This document shows, piece by piece, positions 43,318-50,884 of a stretch of DNA of 64,000 nt; the stretch's first letter is position 1, and each line of letters starts with the position of its first letter. Made by a program: the position numbers and the translations under genes. Origin of the DNA: CAIQQQ01 sp040399685 (GTDB lineage: Bacteria > Pseudomonadota > Alphaproteobacteria > Acetobacterales > Acetobacteraceae). The notes beneath the pieces were generated by a model that saw only the letters and a list, made by a program, of their open reading frames with translations, did no database searches and was not told where the DNA came from. Location: positions 62,001 through 126,000 of the forward strand of contig JBBART010000008.1 of the NCBI GenBank assembly GCA_040399685.1, written 5' to 3'.

Positions 43318-43872
43318 ATGTCCCGCATCCCAACCTTCGCCACGATCGAAGCCGCCCCCGCCGCCGCCCAGCCGCTGCTGACCGCCGTCAAGAAGCAGCT
43401 TGGCGTTGCGCCGAACCTGTTTCGCGTGATCGCCAACAGCCCGGCGGCCCTCGAAGGATATCTGGGCCTCAACGGCGCGCTGGCCAAAGGCGCGCTGGAT
43501 GCCGCCACCCGCGAGCGGATTGCGCTGGCCGTGGCCGAGATCAATGGCTGCAACTACTGCCTCGCGGCCCACACCTATCTCGGCACAAACATCGCCAAGC
43601 TCGATGCGGCTGAAATCGTCGCCAACCGCCAGAGCATTTCCAGGAACGCCAAGGCAGACGCCGCCGTGCGCTTCGCCGTCAAGATCACCAACGCCCGTGG
43701 CCATGTCAGCGACGCCGATCTGGCCGCGGTGAAGTCAGCCGGCTTCAGCGACGCGGAAACAATCGAGATCGTGCTGCATGTCGCCCTCAACACCCTGACC
43801 AACTACGTCAATGAGGTTGCGGGCACCGTGATCGACTTCCCCGCCGTCTCCCCGGCGCAGAAGGCCGCCTGA
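43318..43872 (+). CDS. Carboxymuconolactone decarboxylase/AhpD-fold peroxidase-like protein
   Basis: 184-residue all-helical protein with the AhpD-type redox motif E-x3-C-x2-C-x3-H visible as Glu74, Cys78, Cys81 and His85 (EINGCNYCLAAH). These residues support peroxide or alkyl-hydroperoxide reduction rather than decarboxylation. AAGGA lies before the ATG. It stands alone, divergent from a LysR regulator, a common arrangement for LysR-controlled oxidant defence genes. Its electron donor is unknown; a thioredoxin gene lies 6.5 kb away. Confidence 0.87.
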   Translation: MSRIPTFATIEAAPAAAQPLLTAVKKQLGVAPNLFRVIANSPAALEGYLGLNGALAKGALDAATRERIALAVAEINGCNYCLAAHTYLGTNIAKLDAAEIVANRQSISRNAKADAAVRFAVKITNARGHVSDADLAAVKSAGFSDAETIEIVLHVALNTLTNYVNEVAGTVIDFPAVSPAQKAA

Positions 43873-43888
43873 TCCTACTCTGCCGGGC

Positions 43889-46447
43889 TCACAACCCGAA
43901 CGGATAGGTCTCGTCTTCGCCTGCGCGAACCTTTGACGGCAGCGGCGTCACGGCGCTGGTTTCGTCGAACCACAGGAACGCATCATATTGATCGGGCAGG
44001 GTGGCGGAGCTGTAATGGCTCCACCGCTCTGTTTCCGGCCGGTAGATGACGCCGATATAGCGTTCCAGCCGCGCGTGCTTCAGCACGCCCCGCGCCGCGT
44101 CCTGCTTGCCTTCGCGCAGGTCGAGCAGGAACCGCTCATGCCCCACTTCATGGCACATGGCTTCGTAGCTGTCCGGCCGGGAGGGGCGCACCCGTTTGAC
44201 CTCCATTGGTGCATCCCATTCAGACGCCGCCGCCACCGTGCCGGTGTGGGTGCCGAAGCCGATCAGAACGGCATCGCGCCCATGGCGTTCGCGGCACAGC
44301 TGGCCGAGATTCAGTTCGCCGCGTTCGGCGCCCATGTCGGTCGCGCGGGCATCGCCGATATGGGAGTTATGCGCCCACACCACGGCTTTGGCTGCCGGGC
44401 CTTGCTGGGCAAGAATATTTTCCAGCGCCTCGAACATGTGGCTGTCGCGCAGGTTCCAGGATTCGGCGGCGCCGTAGTACATCACGCGGTAATACCGCTC
44501 CGCATCCGCCACCAGCCGGGCGTTCTGCGCTGCATCGAGGAAGCGTTCGCCGTCGTTGCGGGCGTATTGCAATTCCTTTTGCAGGAGGTCGATCAGGATG
44601 CGCGTCACCGGCTGCTCGCACAGCGCATAGCCACGCGACAACGAGGCCCGACCATAGGCGGATGGCTCGCGGCTCCACGGCGTCAGGCAGGCGTAGCGGG
44701 ACCGCGCCAAGGTCGCCGCCTCTGGGTCGATGCGGTCGAGATAGGCCAGGACAGCGGCGATCGAGGCGTTCATGTTGTAGAGGTCCAGGCCGTAGAACCC
44801 CACCCGGCTCGCAGCCGGCAACGGCGCGTTATGCGTGCGCAGCCACGCCGTAAAATCGTGCACATCCTTGTTGCGCCACATCCAGGTGGGGAAGCGGCTG
44901 AAGGGTGTGGTGTTCGACGGCTGGTGCGGCTTGTGGCGCACATAGCGGTCAATCGCCGCCGCATCCGGCCAATCGGCCTCCACGGCCACGGCGGTGAAGC
45001 CATGGCGTTCGATCAGCCGGCGGGTGATGGCGGCGCGGGCGCGATAGAACTCAGATGTGCCGTGCGAAGCCTCGCCCAGCAGCACCACGCGGGCATCGGC
45101 GAAACGGTCAAAGGCTGCGGCGAAGGCAGGATCATCGATCGACGGCAGCTTCTCTGCCGCCGCGCGCAGCACCTGGATGGGGTGCTCCACCACGGCCGGC
45201 GCGCTGGGGGGCGCCAGATGCGCGGCTGGCACAAGGTAATGTTCGAACCAGGCGCAGGCGAGGTCCGTCACCGCCTCCAGCGCGCCGGGTTCCTCGAAGA
45301 CATGCCCGGCGCCCGGCACGATCTTCAGCAGCTTTTCACAACTCATCGCCGCCATCGCCTGGCGGTTGAGGCCGATCACATGGTGATCCTCGCCACCCAC
45401 GATCAGCAGCGTGGGCGCCGTGACGCGGGTGAGGGCGGCGCCGGCCAGATCCGGGCGGCCACCGCGTGAGACAACGGCGCTGACGCGGCCATCCAGTTCG
45501 GCGGCTGCCATCAACGCCGCCCCGGCGCCGGTGCTGGCGCCGAACAGGCCGAGCTTCAACCCGTCCAGTTCCGGTTCGCCGTTGATCCACAGAACGGCCT
45601 CCAGCAGTCGTTCGGACAGCAACGCGATGTCGAACACGTTGCGGCGGTCCAGCGCCTCCGTATCGGTCAGCAGGTCGAGCAGCAGGGTGGCGAAGCCGTG
45701 CTTGTTCAGGGACCGTGCGACAGCGATGTTGCGCGGGCTGAAACGGCTGGAGCCGCTGCCATGGGCGAACAGCACGCAGCCGCGCGGCGACGGCGGCACG
45801 ATGAGATCGCCCTTCAAATGCAGGGGGGGCACTTCGATCGCACGCATCAGCGGCTCGGTGCGCAGGTCGCCGGACTGGTGCTCAGACCATGCCTGCCGCA
45901 GCAGGCCGATTGTCTCCTCATCGGTCAGTTGGTGGAAATCGGCATAGAACGACCCCACCCCGCGAAACGTGGCGGCGGGCACAAGGCAGATGATGTCGTC
46001 GGCATGGCCCTTCATGTCCAGCAACGCGCCCTGCGGCGCCACCGGCACGGCCAGGATGATGTGCACAGCGCCTTGCTGCTTGATGGCGGCGAGGGCGGCC
46101 TTGGCCGTGGCGCCGGTCGCCAACCCGTCATCCACCACGATGGCGGTGCAGCCGCGTGGTTCGATGCGGGGGCGGCCCTGCAAATAGAGGGTGCGGCGGC
46201 GTTCGATTTCCGCGAGTTCCCGTGCGCGGGCCCGGCCGATGAACGCCGCATCGGCGCCAGACATCTGGCGGACGTCCTCGTTGATGATGGTCTGCGGAAT
46301 CTCCCCGTCCACCACGGCGCCAAGCGCCACTTCCGGCTGCCCGGGCGCGCCGATCTTGCGCACCAGCACCAGATCGAGCGGTGCGTTCAAGGCGCGGGCC
46401 ACTTCCAGCGCCACCGGTACGCCGCCGCGTGGCAGGGCATATATCAC
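43889..46447 (-). CDS. Phosphoribosyltransferase / dienelactone-hydrolase-like / erythromycin-esterase-like fusion (frameshifted N-terminus)
   Basis: Three enzyme domains in one frame. Residues about 1-205 are a phosphoribosyltransferase (LPRGGVPVALEVA, VVDDGLATGATAKAAL is the PRPP loop). Residues about 215-415 are an alpha/beta hydrolase (GCVLFAHGSGSS, nucleophile Ser in FGASTGAGAAL, His in PGAGHVFEE). Residues about 430-852 are an erythromycin-esterase-like domain (LLGEASHGTSEFYRAR, VEADWPDA, VWAHNSHIGDARATDMG). Such fusions occur in stress and low-oxygen islands; the reaction is not known. This frame opens at a GTG, but the family N-terminus lies upstream in another frame, separated by a run of five C on the coding strand. 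With four C the frames join perfectly. An FNR-like box precedes the gene. Confidence 0.82.
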   Translation of the reverse strand: MIYALPRGGVPVALEVARALNAPLDLVLVRKIGAPGQPEVALGAVVDGEIPQTIINEDVRQMSGADAAFIGRARARELAEIERRRTLYLQGRPRIEPRGCTAIVVDDGLATGATAKAALAAIKQQGAVHIILAVPVAPQGALLDMKGHADDIICLVPAATFRGVGSFYADFHQLTDEETIGLLRQAWSEHQSGDLRTEPLMRAIEVPPLHLKGDLIVPPSPRGCVLFAHGSGSSRFSPRNIAVARSLNKHGFATLLLDLLTDTEALDRRNVFDIALLSERLLEAVLWINGEPELDGLKLGLFGASTGAGAALMAAAELDGRVSAVVSRGGRPDLAGAALTRVTAPTLLIVGGEDHHVIGLNRQAMAAMSCEKLLKIVPGAGHVFEEPGALEAVTDLACAWFEHYLVPAAHLAPPSAPAVVEHPIQVLRAAAEKLPSIDDPAFAAAFDRFADARVVLLGEASHGTSEFYRARAAITRRLIERHGFTAVAVEADWPDAAAIDRYVRHKPHQPSNTTPFSRFPTWMWRNKDVHDFTAWLRTHNAPLPAASRVGFYGLDLYNMNASIAAVLAYLDRIDPEAATLARSRYACLTPWSREPSAYGRASLSRGYALCEQPVTRILIDLLQKELQYARNDGERFLDAAQNARLVADAERYYRVMYYGAAESWNLRDSHMFEALENILAQQGPAAKAVVWAHNSHIGDARATDMGAERGELNLGQLCRERHGRDAVLIGFGTHTGTVAAASEWDAPMEVKRVRPSRPDSYEAMCHEVGHERFLLDLREGKQDAARGVLKHARLERYIGVIYRPETERWSHYSSATLPDQYDAFLWFDETSAVTPLPSKVRAGEDETYPFGL

Positions 46448-46538
46448 GGGGGTTTTCGAGGTTCATGGCGACAAGCCGGTTGGCCAACAACCGGCCGGCT
46501 TCAGAACGATCGGAAAATCTGGCTTGGGTGCTGATCAT
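46448..46538 (-). pseudogene. Out-of-frame N-terminal piece of the phosphoribosyltransferase fusion
   Basis: From the ATG at 46538 the frame encodes MISTQARFSDRSEAGRLL and on to NLENP, the usual N-terminal helix of this phosphoribosyltransferase family (FxDRxxAGxxLA). It reaches the C5 run (46452-46448) and leaves the frame of the main part, which resumes as VIYALPRGGVP. Removing one C gives a continuous full-length protein of about 882 residues. This may be a sequencing error, a recent mutation or a phase-variable tract. Confidence 0.7.
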
Positions 46539-46573
46539 GCTGGGATGATCGATGTTCGCGCAGAAGATGATCA

Positions 46574-46587
46574 TTGATCTGTGTCAA
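46574..46587. promoter_or_regulatory. FNR/FixK-like box upstream of the phosphoribosyltransferase fusion
   Basis: TTGAT-CTGT-GTCAA (plus strand) has the same form as the box before the BON gene and matches TTGAT-N4-ATCAA at nine of ten. Its centre is 42 bases upstream of the ATG at 46538 on the minus strand. A class II start 41.5 bases away would fall on that ATG, so the message might be leaderless. Confidence 0.55.
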
Positions 46588-46643
46588 CTGTGGCCAGGCA
46601 AGAAAAACTCTCGATAAAACGTGATGTGTTATTTGGTTCATAC

Positions 46644-46874
46644 TTAATCGTCGTGATGGCCGTCGATGGGCGCCCAATCGTCCCCGACCTTGTGGTAGCG
46701 CCGTTTTACCGCCGCCCAGGCGATGCGATGGGCGACCTCCTCCTGTCGCCACGGCTCCCGCACGCCGTAGGTGGACCATGCGTGGTTGAAGGCCGCACGA
46801 AAGATGTCCTGCGCGTGGGGCGGCAGGTGGTGTCGAACAGGATCGGGAAGATCTGCGTTGCTCGCATAGGGCAT
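46644..46874 (-). CDS. chaB: ChaB-family protein
   Basis: 76-residue small protein matching ChaB: ADLPDPVRHHLPPHAQDIF followed by AFNHAWSTYG and AHRIAWAAVKRRY. E. coli ChaB is described as a regulator of the ChaA cation antiporter, and the fold is also found in stress operons and as a domain in phage proteins. It sits 16 bp after the ftsH gene on the same strand, so it is probably cotranscribed. No chaA gene is in the window. An alternative start is unlikely, as the family begins at this Met. Confidence 0.85.
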   Translation of the reverse strand: MPYASNADLPDPVRHHLPPHAQDIFRAAFNHAWSTYGVREPWRQEEVAHRIAWAAVKRRYHKVGDDWAPIDGHHDD

Positions 46875-46890
46875 GGCCGCCTCCGCCGGA

Positions 46891-48750
46891 TCACACGCTG
46901 GTTGACGCCACCTCGGCCGGGTGAAGCGCCAGGCAGATGCGGCGCAATTCGTCGATCAACAGCGTCTCCTTCTCCAGCAGCGCCGCGGCGGATTGGCGCA
47001 GCAAGGGCAATTGTGGCTGCAGGATCGCCTGCGCCGCGAGGAACGCCGCATCGATCAGCTTGCGCACCGCGACGTCGATGGCGGAGGCGGTGTCCTCGCC
47101 ATAACGGCGCGGCTCCCATTCCAGCCCCGCCGGAGGCGTCAGATGCGCCGCGCGCTCGGGCTCGTAGGCCACCTGTCCCAGGCTCGGCTCCATGCCGAAC
47201 CGCGTCACCATGCTGCGCGCCAGTTCGGTGGCCTTCACCAGATCGTCGGCCGCACCGGTGGAGATATCGTCGAAAATGAGCTTCTCCGCCGCCCGCCCGC
47301 CCAGCAGCACCGTCATGCGGTTGACGAGTTCCACGCGCGTCATCAGGAAGCGGTCCTCGATCGGGCGCTGGATCGTGTAGCCGACAGCGCCGATGCCGCG
47401 CGGGATGATCGACACCTTCTGCACCGGGTCCATCCCCGGCAACGCCATGGCCACCAGCGCGTGGCCCATTTCGTGATATGCCACCACCTCGCGCTCATGC
47501 GGATTGAGCAGGCGGTTGCGCTTCTCCAGCCCCACCACGATGCGTTCCACCGCCTGGGTGAAGTCATTCAACGTCACGGAGTCCGCATTCCGCCGGGTGG
47601 CCACGATGGCGGCCTCGTTGACGAGGTTGGCGAGATCCGCCCCGGTAAAGCCTGGTGTGAGCGCCGCCACGTCGTCCGCCTTCACCTCAGGCGCCAGCTT
47701 GATGCGCTTCAGATACAGCGCCAGAATTTCGCACCGGCCGCGCCGATCGGGCCGGTCGACCAGAATCTGGCGGTCAAAACGCCCGGCCCGCAGCAGAGCG
47801 GGGTCCAGCACCTCGGGCCGGTTGGTGGCGCCCAGCAGCACCACGCCGCTTTTGGGGTCAAAGCCGTCCAGCTCGGCCAGCAACTGGTTCAGCGTCTGCT
47901 CCTTTTCATCGTGCCCCGTCAGCAATCCGGCGCCTCGCGCCCGGCCCAGGCTGTCCAGTTCGTCGATGAACACGATGGCCGGAGACCGGGCGCGGGCCTG
48001 CTCGAACAGATCGCGCACCCGGGCCGCACCCACGCCCACGAACATCTCGACGAATTCAGAGCCAGACATCGAGAAGAACGGCACGCCGGCCTCACCGGCC
48101 ACCGCGCGGGCCAGAAGGGTCTTGCCGGTGCCGGGCGGGCCTACCAGCAGGATGCCCTTCGGAATATGCGCGCCAAGCCGCTGGTAGCTGGCGGGGTCCT
48201 TGAGAAACGCCACCACCTCCTGCAGTTCGGCCTTGGCCTCGTCCACCCCGGCCACGTCGCCGAATGTGACCTTGACGTCGCTTTCGACGAAAATCTTCGC
48301 CTTGCTCTTGCCGATCGACAGAAGCTCGCCGCCCAGCCCGCCCATCACCATGGGCCGCATCAGGAACATCCACAGCACCAGGAAGCCGAGCGTTGGCAGG
48401 AACCAGCCCAGCACGCTCTGCAACACCCCCGGCGGCGGCTGGCCGGCGAAGGTGAGGCCGTCCTTCTGGAGCGACTGGGCCAATGCGGGGTCCACCCGTT
48501 CGGTGGAAAAACGTTGTGCCGCGCCGTTTGCCGGTTCGCGATAGGCCCCGGTGATGAGGGCCGGGCCGATGACGAGGTCATCTACCTTGCCCTGTTGCAC
48601 AAGCGTCTGGAAGCGGCTGTAGGGAATGGTCTCGGTTTGATGGCCAAAGGCCGTCAGCAGGTCCTGGATCCAGAAGATCGCCAGCAGCGCCACGATCACA
48701 TACCAGAAATGGAATTGCTTGCCGTCTTTGACCGCCATGGCGTCATCCAC
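46891..48750 (-). CDS. ftsH: ATP-dependent zinc metalloprotease FtsH (accessory copy)
   Basis: Membrane-anchored AAA+ protease degrading damaged or short-lived membrane and cytoplasmic proteins; 619 residues. Two membrane segments lie at about 15-33 and 108-130, Walker A GPPGTGKT at 204-211, Walker B FIDELDSLG, the second region of homology ATNRPEVLDPALLRAGRFDR and the zinc motif HEMGH at 426-430. The neighbours (helix-hairpin-helix protein, ChaB) and the divergent sequence suggest a stress-island paralogue, not the housekeeping ftsH that normally follows tilS. The ATG overlaps the upstream stop; a second ATG four codons later also fits. Confidence 0.93.
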   Translation of the reverse strand: MDDAMAVKDGKQFHFWYVIVALLAIFWIQDLLTAFGHQTETIPYSRFQTLVQQGKVDDLVIGPALITGAYREPANGAAQRFSTERVDPALAQSLQKDGLTFAGQPPPGVLQSVLGWFLPTLGFLVLWMFLMRPMVMGGLGGELLSIGKSKAKIFVESDVKVTFGDVAGVDEAKAELQEVVAFLKDPASYQRLGAHIPKGILLVGPPGTGKTLLARAVAGEAGVPFFSMSGSEFVEMFVGVGAARVRDLFEQARARSPAIVFIDELDSLGRARGAGLLTGHDEKEQTLNQLLAELDGFDPKSGVVLLGATNRPEVLDPALLRAGRFDRQILVDRPDRRGRCEILALYLKRIKLAPEVKADDVAALTPGFTGADLANLVNEAAIVATRRNADSVTLNDFTQAVERIVVGLEKRNRLLNPHEREVVAYHEMGHALVAMALPGMDPVQKVSIIPRGIGAVGYTIQRPIEDRFLMTRVELVNRMTVLLGGRAAEKLIFDDISTGAADDLVKATELARSMVTRFGMEPSLGQVAYEPERAAHLTPPAGLEWEPRRYGEDTASAIDVAVRKLIDAAFLAAQAILQPQLPLLRQSAAALLEKETLLIDELRRICLALHPAEVASTSV

Positions 48751-49669
48751 CGTATTCGAGGGCCGATGCGCCGACGATGACGCGGGAATAGATCGACAGC
48801 GGCCACGCCCGCGCGGTCCGGGATTCTCGTTCGCGGCCGCGCACCACGCGTTGGCCGCGTGCGGGGCCCTGGGTTTCCGTCACCACCGTTCGCCGGCCTT
48901 CCGGCGTGCCGTCGCGATGGAAGAAAATCACCACCCAGTCGCCCGTGCGCCCGAACTGATGCGCACGGACAGTGTTCGAATACAGCGCCGTGAAATGCCA
49001 GCCGCCGCGCTGCGTGTGCAGGATGGGCAGCCAGGCCTCGCCGCCGGGGTTGAAGCGCTTGGGCGCGATGGTGGGCAGCGTTCCCTGGGTGGCCTTGGTG
49101 CGATATTCCTGGTCGACATCGATCAGCAGCGGCACCGCCGGCTCCTCATCGATCCGCGCTGAAGATGGCCGCGTTCGCGCCAGCATGCTCGCCAGACCGG
49201 TGCGGATCATGGCCGCCCGGCGTGCGCCGATGCTGGGCACGCGTTCCAGCCGGCCGTCATTGGCCGCGATCTCCAGTTCCTCCAAGGTTTCGGCGTGCAG
49301 GCTTTCGTGAATTTTTCCTGCCAGATGCGGCCCGACGCCCGGAATGGAACTGAACAGGGCCTCCGGTTCGGCACCACCTTCGAGGCGATCAAGGAACGAC
49401 CACCGTCCGGTTGAGAGCATCTCGGAGATCGCGCCGGCAATGGATGGGCCGACGCCAGCAATGTCCTCCAGCGCCACATGTCCGCCAACTTCGACGATGG
49501 TTCGCAGATCCTTGCCCATCGTCTCGATCACGTCCGCCGCCCGTCGGTATGCGCTCACACGAAACGCGTTGGCCTCCTGCAGGGCCAGCAACGACGCGGC
49601 CTCGCGGAGCCGACCGGCGACCCAGGCATTGTCGCGGTTGCTGGGTGAAGGGGTGACAGCCTCAGGCAT
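48743..49669 (-). CDS. Helix-hairpin-helix protein resembling the N-terminus of family X DNA polymerase
   Basis: 308-residue protein. Residues about 15-165 look like the 8-kDa and helix-hairpin-helix region of PolX enzymes: SAYRRAADVIETM, LEDIAGVGPSIAGAISEML, FSSIPGVGPHLAGKIHESL and VPSIGARRAAMI give three HhH-like units. The polymerase catalytic domain with its Asp triad is missing; instead a 140-residue C-terminal part of unknown type follows (GWHFTALYSNTVRAHQFGRTGDWVVIFFH). It may bind DNA ends or gaps without polymerising. It overlaps ftsH by eight bases. The start at this ATG is likely but upstream ATGs at 49687-49690 are possible. Confidence 0.72.
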   Translation of the reverse strand: MPEAVTPSPSNRDNAWVAGRLREAASLLALQEANAFRVSAYRRAADVIETMGKDLRTIVEVGGHVALEDIAGVGPSIAGAISEMLSTGRWSFLDRLEGGAEPEALFSSIPGVGPHLAGKIHESLHAETLEELEIAANDGRLERVPSIGARRAAMIRTGLASMLARTRPSSARIDEEPAVPLLIDVDQEYRTKATQGTLPTIAPKRFNPGGEAWLPILHTQRGGWHFTALYSNTVRAHQFGRTGDWVVIFFHRDGTPEGRRTVVTETQGPARGQRVVRGRERESRTARAWPLSIYSRVIVGASALEYGG

Positions 49670-50096
49670 GCTCTTCGTTCCAATCATCATCGGTGCGCAC
49701 GCCCGTTGATGGCGCTGTCCAGGGAGAGATTTTTCGGACCATTGGTCTTGCGAACAGCGTTCAATGCGTTGCGCGATATGGCGATCCGTGGGGAAAGTAT
49801 GGCCGAGGTAACAACGCCAGATGCGTGGCCGGACAGCATCCGCCTTCTCCCCCCCCCCTGATCTTGTTGTTGGTGTGCGTGGGTGTTGCATTTTAAATAG
49901 ACTTGCTGCGTTGGCTCAGGTCAACATTGTCAAAGCATTGAATTTGCTTAATTTATACATAAGTATAAGTTCAAATTTTCGTAAACAGACGAACTATACA
50001 TTTGGGTAACCGGGGCGAAGTTCGCCCAGAAACATGTGTCCATGAACATGTGTCCAGAAACACCGGCAACTGAACGGTGGCGCTGCGACTGTCGCG
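49670..50096. other. Intergenic region with homopolymer, palindromes and direct repeats
   Basis: No gene is seen. It holds a run of ten C (49849-49858), an AT-rich stretch with the perfect inverted repeat TTATAC-ATAA-GTATAA (49953-49968), a GGGCGAA-G-TTCGCCC palindrome (50013-50027) and two copies of AACATGTGTCCA (50031-50042 and 50045-50056). No clear promoter was found. The palindrome at 50013 could be the 3' end of the thioredoxin transcript but lacks a T-run. Confidence 0.5.
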
Positions 50097-50351
50097 TCAG
50101 TCCCCGTCAGGAATTTTAATATTGTGCGGCGGACGACGCGTTTCCCTGCAAACGCGCTGTCGGGAATCTTGCAATGTGTGCGTCGCCAGAAGCCAGTGGC
50201 GGTGATGCGCAATGGCTCTGACGGGTTGACGTTCTGGCTCCGCACAGCAGAGCCTGCCCCAGAGCCGGCGCAACCCGACCAAGGCGGCCACTGACACAGC
50301 GGCCATTAAAAGCCGGTGGAACAGCCGCACGCCGAGATCCCAGACCTTCAC
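50097..50351 (-). pseudogene. Probable relic of a cytochrome b561-type gene
   Basis: The frame begins eight bases after the thioredoxin stop. It reads KVWDLGVRLFHRLL followed by a short hydrophobic helix, which matches the N-terminus of b561/hydrogenase-type cytochromes b (KVWDxPVRLFHW, with the heme-ligand His). After about 25 residues similarity stops and the rest is Arg/His-rich without membrane helices. A real family member has four helices and about 180 residues. I read it as a truncated and decayed gene. Confidence 0.45.
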
Positions 50352-50359
50352 GCCGCCCG

Positions 50360-50806
50360 TTATCTGTTTGGCGCTGCAGCCGGCAGATGCGTGCGCGCCC
50401 AGCGTGTGATGGCCTCCGCACTTTGCGCGCCAGCGCTTTGCGCGATCAATTTGGTGGTGTGAAACAACAACAGCGCCGGAATGCCGCGCACCTGATAGCG
50501 ACTGGCGATGTCGGGTGCTTCGTCCACATTGAGCTTCAGCAGGCGCACATCCGGCTCAAGCTGCAACGCCGCCTTTTCAAACATCGGCGCCACGGTGCGG
50601 CAGGGGCCACACCATGGCGCCCACATATCCACCAGCACGGCAATGTCATTGCGTCGCAGGTGCTTGTCGAAACCCGCCGCATCCACCGCACTCGGTTGGC
50701 CCGTGAACAGTTTTTCATGACAAACGCCGCATTTCGCGGCTGCCGCCGGACGGTCCGGCGGCAGCCGGTTCACACCGCCGCACTGGGGACAGACAACATG
50801 GGACAT
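50360..50806 (-). CDS. trxC: Thioredoxin 2 (zinc-binding N-terminus)
   Basis: 148-residue cytoplasmic disulphide reductase. The N-terminal zinc ribbon has Cys6, Cys9, Cys26 and Cys29 (CPQC, CGVC), and the thioredoxin domain carries WCGPC with active Cys66 and Cys69, plus the cis-Pro in RGIPALLLF. This two-part layout defines TrxC. TrxC is usually induced by oxidative stress, which fits the FtsH/ChaB island on the same strand. The gap upstream (78 bp) has no convincing promoter. The start is fixed by the zinc ribbon. Confidence 0.93.
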   Translation of the reverse strand: MSHVVCPQCGGVNRLPPDRPAAAAKCGVCHEKLFTGQPSAVDAAGFDKHLRRNDIAVLVDMWAPWCGPCRTVAPMFEKAALQLEPDVRLLKLNVDEAPDIASRYQVRGIPALLLFHTTKLIAQSAGAQSAEAITRWARTHLPAAAPNR

Positions 50807-50884
50807 GGACCTTATTGGCTCCTGGGGATGTCACGCTCATCAATGATTGAGCAATGCCCCTTGTTCCACGTCAAATCTTGCGGT

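Noticed and set aside
46921..48780. 619-codon plus-strand frame opposite ftsH
   Set aside because: His/Gln/Arg-rich antisense translation of a well-conserved protease gene.
43889..50806. Locus of heat resistance / transmissible protein-quality-control island
   Set aside because: FtsH and thioredoxin are present, but ClpK/ClpG, small heat-shock proteins, HdeD and the usual order are missing, and there is no mobile element.
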